Positions 35,152-43,684 of a DNA stretch of 58,654 nt are shown piece after piece. The notes beneath the pieces are model-generated. The model worked only from the letters and a program-made list of their open reading frames with translations, was not told the origin of the DNA and ran no database searches. The position numbers and the translations under genes are program-made. Positions within the stretch are counted from its first letter, which is position 1. Each line of letters opens with the position of its first letter. Origin of the DNA: Verrucomicrobiales bacterium (GTDB taxonomy: Bacteria > Verrucomicrobiota > Verrucomicrobiia > Verrucomicrobiales > DEV007); NCBI GenBank assembly GCA_028047635.1, contig JAOFXR010000014.1, forward strand, positions 1-58,654. Direction: 5' to 3'.

Positions 35152-36584
35152 GTCGCGTCCGGCCCGACAAGTCCCATTCTCATCGAGAAATAGTGCGTCT
35201 CTTCGACCGTCCGGTCGCCTGATTCTTTGATTTCCCTCCAGACCTCTTTCATCATTCGTTTAAGCCGTGGCTCTTGCGCTGGATCGCCTGCCAGATTCTT
35301 TAATTCACCGGGGTCGCTGGGTAAGTGATAGAGTTCATCGAAATCAAACCCGTTGAAGACAAACTTGTAGTCTTCTTCCCACCAGATCCGTTGGGCGAGC
35401 GGAAATCGTGTCCCGTGATATTCGGAATAGGCACCGCGTCGTGCGCTCTTAGCTTTCCCCTGAAGCACTGCCACAAAACTCGTGGAATCTGAGAGGGTGA
35501 TCGGTTCAGCGCCTGTCATCGCCAACAATGTGGGACAAAGATCATGGAGCCCGATCAGCGCCTGGGTTTCGCGTTTGGCGACAATTCCGGGCCCTGCGAT
35601 CAGCATCGGAATCCGATAAATTTCTTCGAATGGCCCGAAGTTATGTGCATCAAACCCGTGGGCGCCGACATATCTCCCGTGATCCGCTGTTACGACGATG
35701 ATCGTGTTCTCAATTTGTTCCGACTCCTCCAACGCATCGAGCAGTCGTCCAAATTGAATATCCAACTCGGTAATGCGTGAGTAATAGCAGGCACGGGCCA
35801 TTCGCCATTCATCGTCTGTGAGCGATTCCCCGATCAATTTCTGCCTGCGGTAGAGCCCTGGACTGTTCTCAAACGTATCACACCGATTGTCTGGCAGTTC
35901 TATTTGTTCCACCTCGTAGCGAGTGAAGACCTCTTCACTCGCGATGAGCGCTTCGTTTGGTTCTGAAAAACTGGCACAGGCACACCACGGATTCCCCGCT
36001 TTTGAAACGTCAGCGATATAGTCAATCGTCTGGGTGGTCGTGAAATAAGGATAGCGCTCTGAAACCGGATCTCGCGAAACGCCATAGTGAAGAATATCGC
36101 TATAGCCTTCGGGGCCGGAGTGGTAGCGCGAAAATTCCGGGAGGAGGTCAACGGTTTGAGCACCCGGTTCAATGCCTTTTCCGAGACCGGCGTGGTGTCT
36201 CGCTCCTTTGGCATGAAAAGTTTCCCAGCCGAATTGAGCGAGGTGGTGGCTTCGCTCAATGTGCCACTTACCGAAATAGCCAGTTGCATAGTCAGCCTCT
36301 CGCAAACGTTGCGCCCAATGCGGCTTGTCGGTCCTCAGAACGCATTGATCATTATCCCGACCATGCTCGACTTCAAGAACGCCATGATTGTGCGGAAGAA
36401 GCCCGGTCATGAGTGATGCACGCGAGGGTGAACAAGTGGGACTCGGACAATAGGCCCGCTGAAACCGCAGTCCTTTTTCCGCAAGCCTATCAAAATTAGG
36501 GGTCAGACATCCGCTATCTTTTTCAAGCGCCGAGGCCTGACAGGCATCCATTACAAAGAGTAAAACATTGGGTCGCCGGCTCAT
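35148..36584 (-). CDS. Sulfatase without signal peptide (probably cytoplasmic)
   Basis: A 478-residue sulfatase starting directly with MSRRPNVLLFVMDACQ, so no export signal is present. The formylglycine motif TCSPSRASLMTG starts at Cys51, and GYFGKWHIERSH and VTADHGRYVGAHGFD follow. The metal-site Asp in VMDACQ is kept, while the usual second Asp of 'DD' is replaced by Ala, as in some subfamilies. A symporter gene lies 24 bases upstream on the same strand, so sulfated substrate could be imported and desulfated inside the cell. Upstream sequence gives no hydrophobic extension. Confidence 0.9.
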   Translation of the reverse strand: MSRRPNVLLFVMDACQASALEKDSGCLTPNFDRLAEKGLRFQRAYCPSPTCSPSRASLMTGLLPHNHGVLEVEHGRDNDQCVLRTDKPHWAQRLREADYATGYFGKWHIERSHHLAQFGWETFHAKGARHHAGLGKGIEPGAQTVDLLPEFSRYHSGPEGYSDILHYGVSRDPVSERYPYFTTTQTIDYIADVSKAGNPWCACASFSEPNEALIASEEVFTRYEVEQIELPDNRCDTFENSPGLYRRQKLIGESLTDDEWRMARACYYSRITELDIQFGRLLDALEESEQIENTIIVVTADHGRYVGAHGFDAHNFGPFEEIYRIPMLIAGPGIVAKRETQALIGLHDLCPTLLAMTGAEPITLSDSTSFVAVLQGKAKSARRGAYSEYHGTRFPLAQRIWWEEDYKFVFNGFDFDELYHLPSDPGELKNLAGDPAQEPRLKRMMKEVWREIKESGDRTVEETHYFSMRMGLVGPDAT

Positions 36585-36608
36585 ACTTTTTTCTAATCAA
36601 CAATGGGT

Positions 36609-38327
36609 TTAACTCGCGATCCAAGTCGCTACCGAAGCAATGAGCACTCCTATGACAACCCAACCCGCGAGGAAACCGAGCACAGCACGTTTCCCGGGTT
36701 TTGGAATCTCCAGATCCGTATTCGGGAAGTAGACGTGGCGGGGGCCCGGTGTCGTTCCTGCGGGGAGAGTGCACGGTGCGGTAGTCTCCTCACCAGGTTG
36801 GACGGGGGTTCTCAGCAGGGCATAAAAGTTATCGAGCTTCTCTGTGCTCACTTTTCGGGTAAAGAGACTCACGACAATACCCGCAAGAAAGCCGATCGAG
36901 ATATAGAGCAGCATTTGCCAGGGCAGGCTGAATGAAACGACTTCACCATCGACTATTTTCAGCATCATGAGCTTTTCGACCACCGCGTTGTCCGAAAAAC
37001 AGCCAGCGAACCACGCCTGTGTCGTTAGCCACCAGCTCAACAATGCTGAAAATGTAGCGGCCCAGGCTCCTGCGACCGACGTCCTCCTCCAGAATATGCC
37101 GAGCCAGAAGGCCATCGCCATCATCGTATTGATTTTCCAGAGATTTTCTAACAAAGGCACAACGCCTTCTGCGAGGTAGGCGAGGAGAACTCCACCGATG
37201 ACAACGACAAGCGACGAGATGCGTGCCACCTTCAAATAATGGGCGTCATTTCTCCCGGGGAAGAGCGGCTTGTAGAGATTCTCGGCGATGAGGCCGGAGG
37301 AGGCGATCATGAAAGAGTCACAGGATCCCATCACTGTAGCGAGCAATGCCGCCAGAAATAAACCCAGCAGACCGGGCATGATCTGAGGAAGGAACTCGCG
37401 TGCCATCGTTCCATATACCAGATCAGGATCTTCCGCATGGCCGCTATAGTAGGCCAATGCGGCCAGTCCCGTGAGACACCAGGCCACTGTGCAAACTCGT
37501 TTTAGAAGGGTGCCTCCCATGAAGCCAACCGCGCCTTCGATCTCCGTTTTTCCCGCCGCGCAGGTGCCCATATTATGAGGCTGCACGACGACACCGAGGA
37601 GGCTGTTGATTGAGATCATGATAAGAAAGAAAACTCCGATCTCACCGGGGGCGACGAGGGAAAACATGTCTTCTCCGGGAAAGAGTCCGGCGACTGTGGT
37701 TTTCATTCCCTCCATTCCGCCGACAGCTTTCATTACCACCGGCACCAGCATGAAGGAGAATAGCAGCGTGAGAATCCCCTGAACAAAATCAGTAACGATG
37801 GCCGCGCTCAAACCTCCGGCCATTCCATAAACGACAAACAGAATCGTCATGATGGGAATCATCAGATTGGGTGAGAGTGCCCCGTCCGTTGCGGCTCCGA
37901 TAATGACCGAGCTTCCCTTGAGCATCAGCCCAATATTCACCATGAATTTCCCAAGCCCGAGAATGGAGTAGAGAACGGAAACCGAGCGGTCGTAGCGGGC
38001 CTCAAATACATCGGCGGTCGTCAGCGCACGGAAGCGTCGCATCATCGGGCCAATGAGCCAGAAAAACGGGGTCGCAAAGAGCCACATCCACTGATACCAG
38101 ATTCCCGAAAGCCCGTTGGTGAAGGTTTTTGAAACCACCGAGACCGCCTGGTCTGAATGGGTCGAGGTTCCAAAGCCATGCATCAACATAAACGCCTTAC
38201 CGAATTTCCGGGGCATCACAAAATCCGAAAGGCTTTTCACCTTCCTCGCCGCCAGCACTCCCAAAACGGTGACTCCGATCAGGTAGAGCGACAAGGTGGC
38301 AATGTCAGCGGGATGGAGATTGAACAT
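36609..38327 (-). CDS. Sodium:solute symporter (SSS family)
   Basis: A 572-residue integral membrane protein with about 13 hydrophobic segments. Typical family features include the N-terminal LYLIGVTVLGVLAARK helix, a DVFEARYDRSVSVLY segment, the GGLSAAIVTDFVQG motif near residue 170-185 (sodium-binding helix region) and repeated Gly-rich helices. Known members import sugars, sialic acid, amino acids or organic acids with sodium. The neighbouring cytoplasmic sulfatase (24-base gap) and sugar-acid enzymes suggest a sugar-acid or sulfated substrate; substrate assignment is inference. Confidence 0.9.
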   Translation of the reverse strand: MFNLHPADIATLSLYLIGVTVLGVLAARKVKSLSDFVMPRKFGKAFMLMHGFGTSTHSDQAVSVVSKTFTNGLSGIWYQWMWLFATPFFWLIGPMMRRFRALTTADVFEARYDRSVSVLYSILGLGKFMVNIGLMLKGSSVIIGAATDGALSPNLMIPIMTILFVVYGMAGGLSAAIVTDFVQGILTLLFSFMLVPVVMKAVGGMEGMKTTVAGLFPGEDMFSLVAPGEIGVFFLIMISINSLLGVVVQPHNMGTCAAGKTEIEGAVGFMGGTLLKRVCTVAWCLTGLAALAYYSGHAEDPDLVYGTMAREFLPQIMPGLLGLFLAALLATVMGSCDSFMIASSGLIAENLYKPLFPGRNDAHYLKVARISSLVVVIGGVLLAYLAEGVVPLLENLWKINTMMAMAFWLGIFWRRTSVAGAWAATFSALLSWWLTTQAWFAGCFSDNAVVEKLMMLKIVDGEVVSFSLPWQMLLYISIGFLAGIVVSLFTRKVSTEKLDNFYALLRTPVQPGEETTAPCTLPAGTTPGPRHVYFPNTDLEIPKPGKRAVLGFLAGWVVIGVLIASVATWIAS

Positions 38328-39738
38328 CAGAAACGAGCAGTAAGAATCGGATCAGTATGAGAAAACAGGAAAGAGACGATCTTGTCTATCCCGTAAATTC
38401 GCTCGAGTGATTTCGATTCTCTATTCTGCGCTCGTCGGGCTTCTGAATCATCACTCGGAGAGTGATGGGCACGTAGGCGTCTATCTCCGAGAGATGCAGC
38501 GGAGACTACCGTTTGCCGGGGAAGAGGCGCGACGCTCAAGATGATGAAGTAACCGTGTATCTTTTTGATTCTCCAACCATCCTCATACTCGCCCCTATGC
38601 TAATGCCACTCCGACCGCGAGTCTCTGCTCCTCTTTTTGCTCTCATTTTCATAATGTCGGCGACAGCTGAGGACAAGGCATCGCGCTGGTGGGAGGAGAT
38701 TCCTGAATCGGTGGTAAATGATCCCACCACTCTAGGGTTGTGGAAATTCACAACGGAGGTGGCTAGCTCAAGCGGTCAGTCTTCTCACAAGCACGAGGGC
38801 ACGATCAAAGGAGCGACGTGGAAAGGGGATGGAAAATTTGGAGGTTGCCTCGTGAGTGATGCGAGCCACCCACCTGAAGACAAACCTCATGGCTTTTGGG
38901 TAAAACGCTCTCCACTGCTCTCACCTTCAGGGCCGTTCACTCTTGAAATGTGGATTCGGCCCAAGCCCGCAGAATCGTTTCCCCCAGAGATGAGGCCTGT
39001 TCTCGTCGGCTCCAAGTATACGCCCGATAACCACACCGGCTTGATGTGGTCGTTAGGAAGAGAAAGCAGCAGCGGGAAACGCGTTTTCCAACTCAGTATG
39101 GAATTGGGGAAACGCAGCGAAGACTGGTATCCCGAACCAGTTCAATTGATAGCTGATGACTGGCAACATGTAGGATTTAGCTATGATGCGCGGGGCACGG
39201 TTTCCTTCTTTCTCAATGGAAACTCGGTAGGAATTTCCAGGAAGGAGGGAGCCGGAACGATGGCACCGGCAATCCGTGAACTCGCTCTCGGTGATCGAAT
39301 TGGATCAACTCATCGGGGATTCCCCGGCAGTATTGACGAGGTTCTGCTGAGCAACGGTTTACGCGAGTATCGCCCCTTGAAAGCCGTTTCAAGTTCTTCT
39401 CGCCCCGTCTTTCGTCGGTTTTCAAAGCGCTCCGAAAACCTCTTGGAATTCTCGAACCTGACTGCCGCGGCTCTGGAAGGATTATCCGCAAAAGTAACTG
39501 TCCCGGGCAGTCCGTCCTATGAGACCGAATCATTTAGTGAGCTAGGCTTAGAAGCAGTCCATGAAATGCGCATTCCGGTCGATTCGAGTCTCAGGCCCGG
39601 AAGCTACGAGGCGGAAGTTGCCATCACCGTTCCCGGTTGGGGCGGTGAGGGGACGCACAATACGACCACGACTCGAATTCCTTTTGTGATCGTTCCGAGA
39701 CCACTTCCTCACCGTATGCCGGTGGTGATGTGGGGACT

Positions 39739-39748
39739 GGGGGGGGGG
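39739..39748 (+). repeat. Ten-G homopolymer inside the LamG gene
   Basis: The longest homopolymer noticed in the window. Its length decides whether the upstream and downstream frames join: with nine Gs they are continuous, with ten they are not. Such tracts are slippage-prone in replication, transcription and sequencing. Confidence 0.9.
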
Positions 39749-40403
39749 AACGAGCGGTGTCGTCGAGGAAATTCCTCGGTTGAAGGATCTGGGATTTACC
39801 CATTCACTTGGATTGAGACCAAACTATCAGATGATATGGGATCAGGGAGAATCGGCTCAACCGGGAACCAAAGAAGTGATACGCGAAGGGCGTGAAATGC
39901 TCGACCGTGTGTTCGAAAACGAGCTTCAGATCGTGAGCTTGCTCTCCCCGGGGCGTTGGCTTCGCTCTGCCAAAGTGGGTGAGGCGTTTCATCGGATCAA
40001 TCGAGAAGGCGGGCACTACCAACGCGAGGATGTCAGTGTTTCTTTTCCAGAGTTTCAGCAATTCGCTTACGATACGGGAGCCGCAATGAGCCGGGTCTAC
40101 GGAGATCATCCTGCGTTCGACTCCGCGCTGCTGAGTACGGAGGTGCGTGGCGAATCGCAGGTGTCGTTTCATCCGGCGGAAATCAAAGCGGCAGAGGAAG
40201 CGATCGGAGGATCCATTCCGGATGCGGTTACGATTAAGAATGGCGTCCAATACGAAAAGCTTCCTGACTTCCCCGAGGACCGCGTCATCGCTGACAACGA
40301 GGGTGCAAATGAAAATCCTTCGCGACAGGTAATTGAACACTTAAGCAAAATAACCACTTGTATTTACATTGTAAAACATAAAGTCAAAAATGAAATACCT
40401 AAT

Positions 40404-40422
40404 CCTTCCACAAACCGGAAGG
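40404..40422 (-). terminator. Probable terminator of the sulfatase at 40439-41806
   Basis: Six-base arms CCTTCC and GGAAGG with a 7-base loop, 17 bases beyond the sulfatase stop. On the minus strand the stem is followed by a T-rich stretch (ATTTCATTTTTGAC). The stem is short, so strength is uncertain. Confidence 0.45.
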
Positions 40423-40438
40423 TCACGAAACGCCCGGC

Positions 40439-41806
40439 TCAGGGCTGGCCTCTTGTCGGAGCTACGTTTAGTTCCCATTGCTGAAGCTGCTTTCGGAGCC
40501 GATTCAATTCGGAGGTGTAGGAAGGTCCGAAGAGATTCTCCTGCTCGCGAGGATCGTCTGAAAGATTGAAAAGCCATTCCTCCGATTGACCCGCTTCCTT
40601 TTTACGGAGGTATTTCATATTACCATCGCGAATCGCCCACCACGTGCGGTCACCTCGTTTGGCGCGCCAGTGCAAAGACCGCGCTTCATCGGGCTTTCCG
40701 GCGATGACATGACCGAAAAGATCGATCCCATCCAGTTCGAGATTCGCGGCTTTCTCAGGTGACGCAGCATGGAGAAAACTGGAAGTCACATCCATGAGGC
40801 TGCCCATTTGCTCACTCGTTTTCCCATCAGGTAATTGGCCGGGCCAACTCGCGATAAGCGGCACTCGAATCCCGCCGTCGAACAAAGTGCCTTTAAAATC
40901 CCGCCACGGATCATTAAGACCGGGTTTCATCGCTCCGTGATCACTGGTAAAGACGACGATAGTGTTTTCGGTCATCCCGTGCGTATCAAGCGCCTTCACT
41001 ATCTCGCCCACAGACCAATCGAGCCGTTTCATCATTTCAATGTAGCTTTCACGCGTTCCCACGGTCCATTCCTCCTCGGTAGGAAGTCGACCGAGATCAT
41101 CTTCCGGCCCCTGAAAAGGAAAATGCGGAGCCGCGTGGGGGAGATAGAGGAAAAAAGGTTTATCAGACGCCTTAGCCCGCTGATCGAGAAAGGTGAGGGC
41201 GTCTTCGGTGATTAGGTCAGTAAGATAACCTTCTCGATTGATCGGCTTGCGCCCTTCCAGGTAGACTTCAAGCTCCGATAATTCAGTGTGCCGAAAATAC
41301 TCAACATTGCCCCCGAGGAAGCCGGTGAATTCGTCGAAGCCCTGTTCGAGTGGTGAGAATTTGACCTCGTAACCGAGGTGCCATTTTCCAAAGACACCGT
41401 TGTGGTAACCCGCTTTTTTCAGTGTCGGCGCAAGCACCGCATAATCAGCAGGCAGCCCTAGGTCGCTCTTTTCAGCGAGACGAATCGCATCATCATAACG
41501 CCCCACGTTTCCGGTTCCAATGGCACATTCCATTCCTCCAACCCGCTGAGGGTATCGCCCTGTCAGAAACGATGTGCGGGAAGGCGTGCACTCAGGCCCC
41601 ATCGCGTAGATGTTCGTGAATCGAACCCCATCAGCTGCAAGCTGATCGATATTCGGTGTCTTAACATCCGGGGATCCAAACGAGGAAATATCGGCGTAGC
41701 CCATGTCATCAGCGACGATGAAGACAATATTGGGAGAATCCGCGCGAAGTGCTAAAGGCGAAAGAGTTAATAAGGCCAGCAGGAAAATAGATAGTCTCTT
41801 CATCAA
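40439..41806 (-). CDS. Secreted sulfatase
   Basis: A 455-residue sulfatase with a signal peptide (residues 1-22, ending LALRA). The metal-binding IVADDMGYADIS starts near residue 30, and the formylglycine motif CTPSRTSFLTGRYPQRVGG begins at Cys73, using Thr in place of Ser at the second position (C-T-P-S-R is accepted by the maturase consensus). FGKWHLGYE and TSDHGAMKPG follow. It is of the secreted glycan-sulfatase type. A short lipoprotein gene lies 45 bases upstream on the same strand. The start may be ATG 41806 or the next ATG at 41803. Confidence 0.93.
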   Translation of the reverse strand: MMKRLSIFLLALLTLSPLALRADSPNIVFIVADDMGYADISSFGSPDVKTPNIDQLAADGVRFTNIYAMGPECTPSRTSFLTGRYPQRVGGMECAIGTGNVGRYDDAIRLAEKSDLGLPADYAVLAPTLKKAGYHNGVFGKWHLGYEVKFSPLEQGFDEFTGFLGGNVEYFRHTELSELEVYLEGRKPINREGYLTDLITEDALTFLDQRAKASDKPFFLYLPHAAPHFPFQGPEDDLGRLPTEEEWTVGTRESYIEMMKRLDWSVGEIVKALDTHGMTENTIVVFTSDHGAMKPGLNDPWRDFKGTLFDGGIRVPLIASWPGQLPDGKTSEQMGSLMDVTSSFLHAASPEKAANLELDGIDLFGHVIAGKPDEARSLHWRAKRGDRTWWAIRDGNMKYLRKKEAGQSEEWLFNLSDDPREQENLFGPSYTSELNRLRKQLQQWELNVAPTRGQP

Positions 41807-41851
41807 AGGGTTAGGAAATGTTTTTACGAACTATTGAGAATAAAGCCAGCC

Positions 41852-42307
41852 TCAATCAAAGGCACGGATGACTCCCTGAACTCTCGAATCGAGGTCTTGC
41901 ATCGCCCGTTGAGTTTGCCCGGCGGTATCGGTCGTAGCGACTTTGACACCTTCAGTGCGATTCCAGATCTCACGCCTGTCGTTTCCGATGACGACCGAAC
42001 TGGTTTTTGAATCAAGAACGACCACAGCTGAGAAATCCGGGCTGTCATCCAGTCTCAGCATCGCCTGAGTCAGGGTGATTCGAGCTGTTCCACGAGAGCG
42101 CTTCACCTTTGCCCGGTTTAAGGTATTCATCGGGCTGAAAAGGCGTCCCGACACATAGAGCTTCCCACCCTGAACCTCAGCGCGGCTAATAACCAACTGA
42201 GCCGACCCTACCGGTCGCAAACCCAGTGCGCTCTTTGTGACCGGTGCAGTACTGCAGTGAGTGATCAGAAACAGGAAAGGAATCAGAAAGAGAAACGAAC
42301 GAGTCAT
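41852..42307 (-). CDS. Small predicted lipoprotein
   Basis: A 151-residue protein with a strongly hydrophobic N-terminus (FLFLIPFLFLITHC) ending in a lipobox-like cysteine at about residue 18. The rest is rich in short beta strands (AQLVISRAEVQGGKLYVSGRLFSP) and ends in a possible helix (QTQRAMQDLDSRVQGVIRAFD). No family was recognised. It starts 12 bases after the thioredoxin-like gene stop and likely forms an operon with it. Confidence 0.75.
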   Translation of the reverse strand: MTRSFLFLIPFLFLITHCSTAPVTKSALGLRPVGSAQLVISRAEVQGGKLYVSGRLFSPMNTLNRAKVKRSRGTARITLTQAMLRLDDSPDFSAVVVLDSKTSSVVIGNDRREIWNRTEGVKVATTDTAGQTQRAMQDLDSRVQGVIRAFD

Positions 42308-42319
42308 TTGTATTAGGGA

Positions 42320-42901
42320 CTAGCCAAAGTAGTCAGGCGCTTCGCCCGGCTTCCATTTGATACTGCATCCGCTACTGGGATACCAAGGCTCCGGAACCGA
42401 GCGTTCTGCAAGGAGTTGATCAACCGCGGCGCGAAGACTTGCTCCGTCAGCCGTTCCGCGACCGGGGCGGCTGTCATCAAATTGACCGGCGTACACGAGT
42501 TTAAGGCAGGAATCAAAAAGATAGAAATCAGGAGTGCAGGCTGCGGCATAAGATTTAGCGACGTTCTGCGACTCATCATATAGATAAGGGAAGTGCCATC
42601 CGCTTGAGTCGGCGAACTCAAGCATCCGCTCCGGCGAGTCAGCCGGATAGTTGGCAACATCATTGGAATTGATTACCACCGTCTGAATTCCTTTCGAAGC
42701 AACCTCATCCCCAAAACTCCCCAGCGCCTCGGCGAGATGAACCACGAACGGGCAGTGGTTGCAAGCGAAGGCGATCATGAGCCCCTTTTTCCCTGCAAGC
42801 AGGTTGGCGAGTTGGTGAATTTCACCGTTTCCGTCAGGAAGCTCGAAATCAGGGGCTGAATCGCCAGGTTTCAGTTGGAAAGTGGAGGGGACTTCGGCCA
42901 T
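42320..42901 (-). CDS. Thioredoxin-family (AhpC/TSA-like) protein
   Basis: A 193-residue cytoplasmic protein. The N-terminal FQLKPGDSAPDFELPDG precedes the redox motif CNHCPFV with cysteines 47 and 50, and the thioredoxin-fold cis-Pro appears in ACTPDFYLFD. A C-terminal SSGCSIKWKPGE segment is typical for this family of short peroxiredoxin-like proteins, in which the CxxCP motif replaces the single peroxidatic cysteine. It may reduce disulfides or peroxides; the substrate is unknown. No signal peptide. The gene is divergent from rplI. Confidence 0.88.
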   Translation of the reverse strand: MAEVPSTFQLKPGDSAPDFELPDGNGEIHQLANLLAGKKGLMIAFACNHCPFVVHLAEALGSFGDEVASKGIQTVVINSNDVANYPADSPERMLEFADSSGWHFPYLYDESQNVAKSYAAACTPDFYLFDSCLKLVYAGQFDDSRPGRGTADGASLRAAVDQLLAERSVPEPWYPSSGCSIKWKPGEAPDYFG

Positions 42902-42959
42902 ATTTTCTCAGGAAAAGTGAATAATTTACTTAACAAGTCTAAATCTTGTCGAGACTGCC

Positions 42960-42988
42960 TTGACAATCTATCTGATAGCGCCTAAATG
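42960..42988 (+). promoter_or_regulatory. Probable sigma-70-type promoter of rplI
   Basis: A perfect TTGACA (42960-42965) is followed after 17 bases by TAAATG (42983-42988), a weak -10. It lies 38 bases upstream of the rplI start. The spacing and perfect -35 are the same as in the rpmF promoter. Confidence 0.45.
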
Positions 42989-43026
42989 TCCCGCTCTTTT
43001 TCTGTATCGAAAAACTCACGCTTACA

Positions 43027-43518
43027 ATGGCAACTGTAGAAGTAATTTTAAAACAAAAGATCGAAGGTCTCGGCTCCGAGGCTGACGTGGTCAAGGTAAA
43101 GCGTGGGTTTGCGCGCAACTTCCTGCTTCCGCAGGGACGAGCCTACGAGGCAACTCGTGCAAACCTCCGTCATCTCCAGCAACTCCAAGAGGTTCGTGCC
43201 AAGCGCGAAGCTGAGGAGCGTGTTGAAGCAGAGAACACAGCAGGCAAGCTCAAAAAGCTCCGTCTCTCCCTCGAGCTTTCGGTGGGACAGGGTGGAAAGG
43301 CATTTGGTTCTGTCACTACGGCTGATATCGCTGCTCTCATCGCTGATAAAAGCAAGCTCGAGATCGATCGTCACCAGATCCTTCTTGACAAGCCAATCAA
43401 GACTCTCGGAAGCTACGACATTCCTATCAAACTCCATGCGGATGTTGAAGCCGAGATTACTTTGCGTGTTCTTGCTGCCGATACAGTTGGAGCATCGAAA
43501 GAAGAGTCGGAAGACTAA
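43027..43518 (+). CDS. rplI: 50S ribosomal protein L9
   Basis: A 163-residue protein with the L9 N-terminal signature: VILKQKIEGLGSEADVVKVKRGFARNFLLPQGRA-type sequence (split here as VILKQKIEGLG, VKVKRGFARNFLLP). A long connecting helix (about 45-80) and a C-terminal domain with GKAFGSVT and IELD-like strands follow. L9 binds 23S rRNA domain V and helps frame maintenance. It precedes dnaB, a conserved order in many bacteria. An intrinsic terminator follows at 43577-43612. Confidence 0.96.
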   Translation: MATVEVILKQKIEGLGSEADVVKVKRGFARNFLLPQGRAYEATRANLRHLQQLQEVRAKREAEERVEAENTAGKLKKLRLSLELSVGQGGKAFGSVTTADIAALIADKSKLEIDRHQILLDKPIKTLGSYDIPIKLHADVEAEITLRVLAADTVGASKEESED

Positions 43519-43576
43519 TCTCACATCGAAAATGGTGATATCGGTCAGTTACTGATCGATTCACTTTGCGAAACGG

Positions 43577-43612
43577 AGGCGGGTTGCTTAGATAGCACAC
43601 TCGCCTTTTTTT
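43577..43612 (+). terminator. Rho-independent terminator after rplI
   Basis: A GC-rich stem (AGGCGGGT/ACTCGCCT with a G-U pair and a short upper stem TGCT/AGCA) is followed directly by seven Ts. It ends the rplI transcript 59 bases after the stop and separates it from dnaB. Confidence 0.75.
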
Positions 43613-43684
43613 GGTTCGCTCGTAAAACGGCGGACGTTGAATTGCCTTCCTCACGTCTCCAACACAAATACCCACTCCCGCTTC

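Larger units (their letters stand above)
38597..40484 (+). pseudogene. LamG-domain exported protein broken by frameshift and apparently truncated
   Basis: From ATG 38597 a signal peptide (FALIFIMSATA) precedes a LamG/concanavalin-like domain (about residues 40-260; GPFTLEMWIRPKP and WQHVGFSYDARG). The frame runs through a 10-G tract at 39739-39748 and ends at 39895 in protein-unlike residues. Deleting one G joins it to the frame that continues as TSGVVEEIPRLKDLGFTHSLGLRPN... to 40484, with a credible TIM-barrel-like region. After about 40330 the sequence becomes AT-rich and the predicted residues look random, and the frame overlaps the convergent sulfatase stop by 46 bases. The C-terminus therefore seems lost. 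An alternative is phase variation or a sequencing error in the G tract. Confidence 0.65.
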
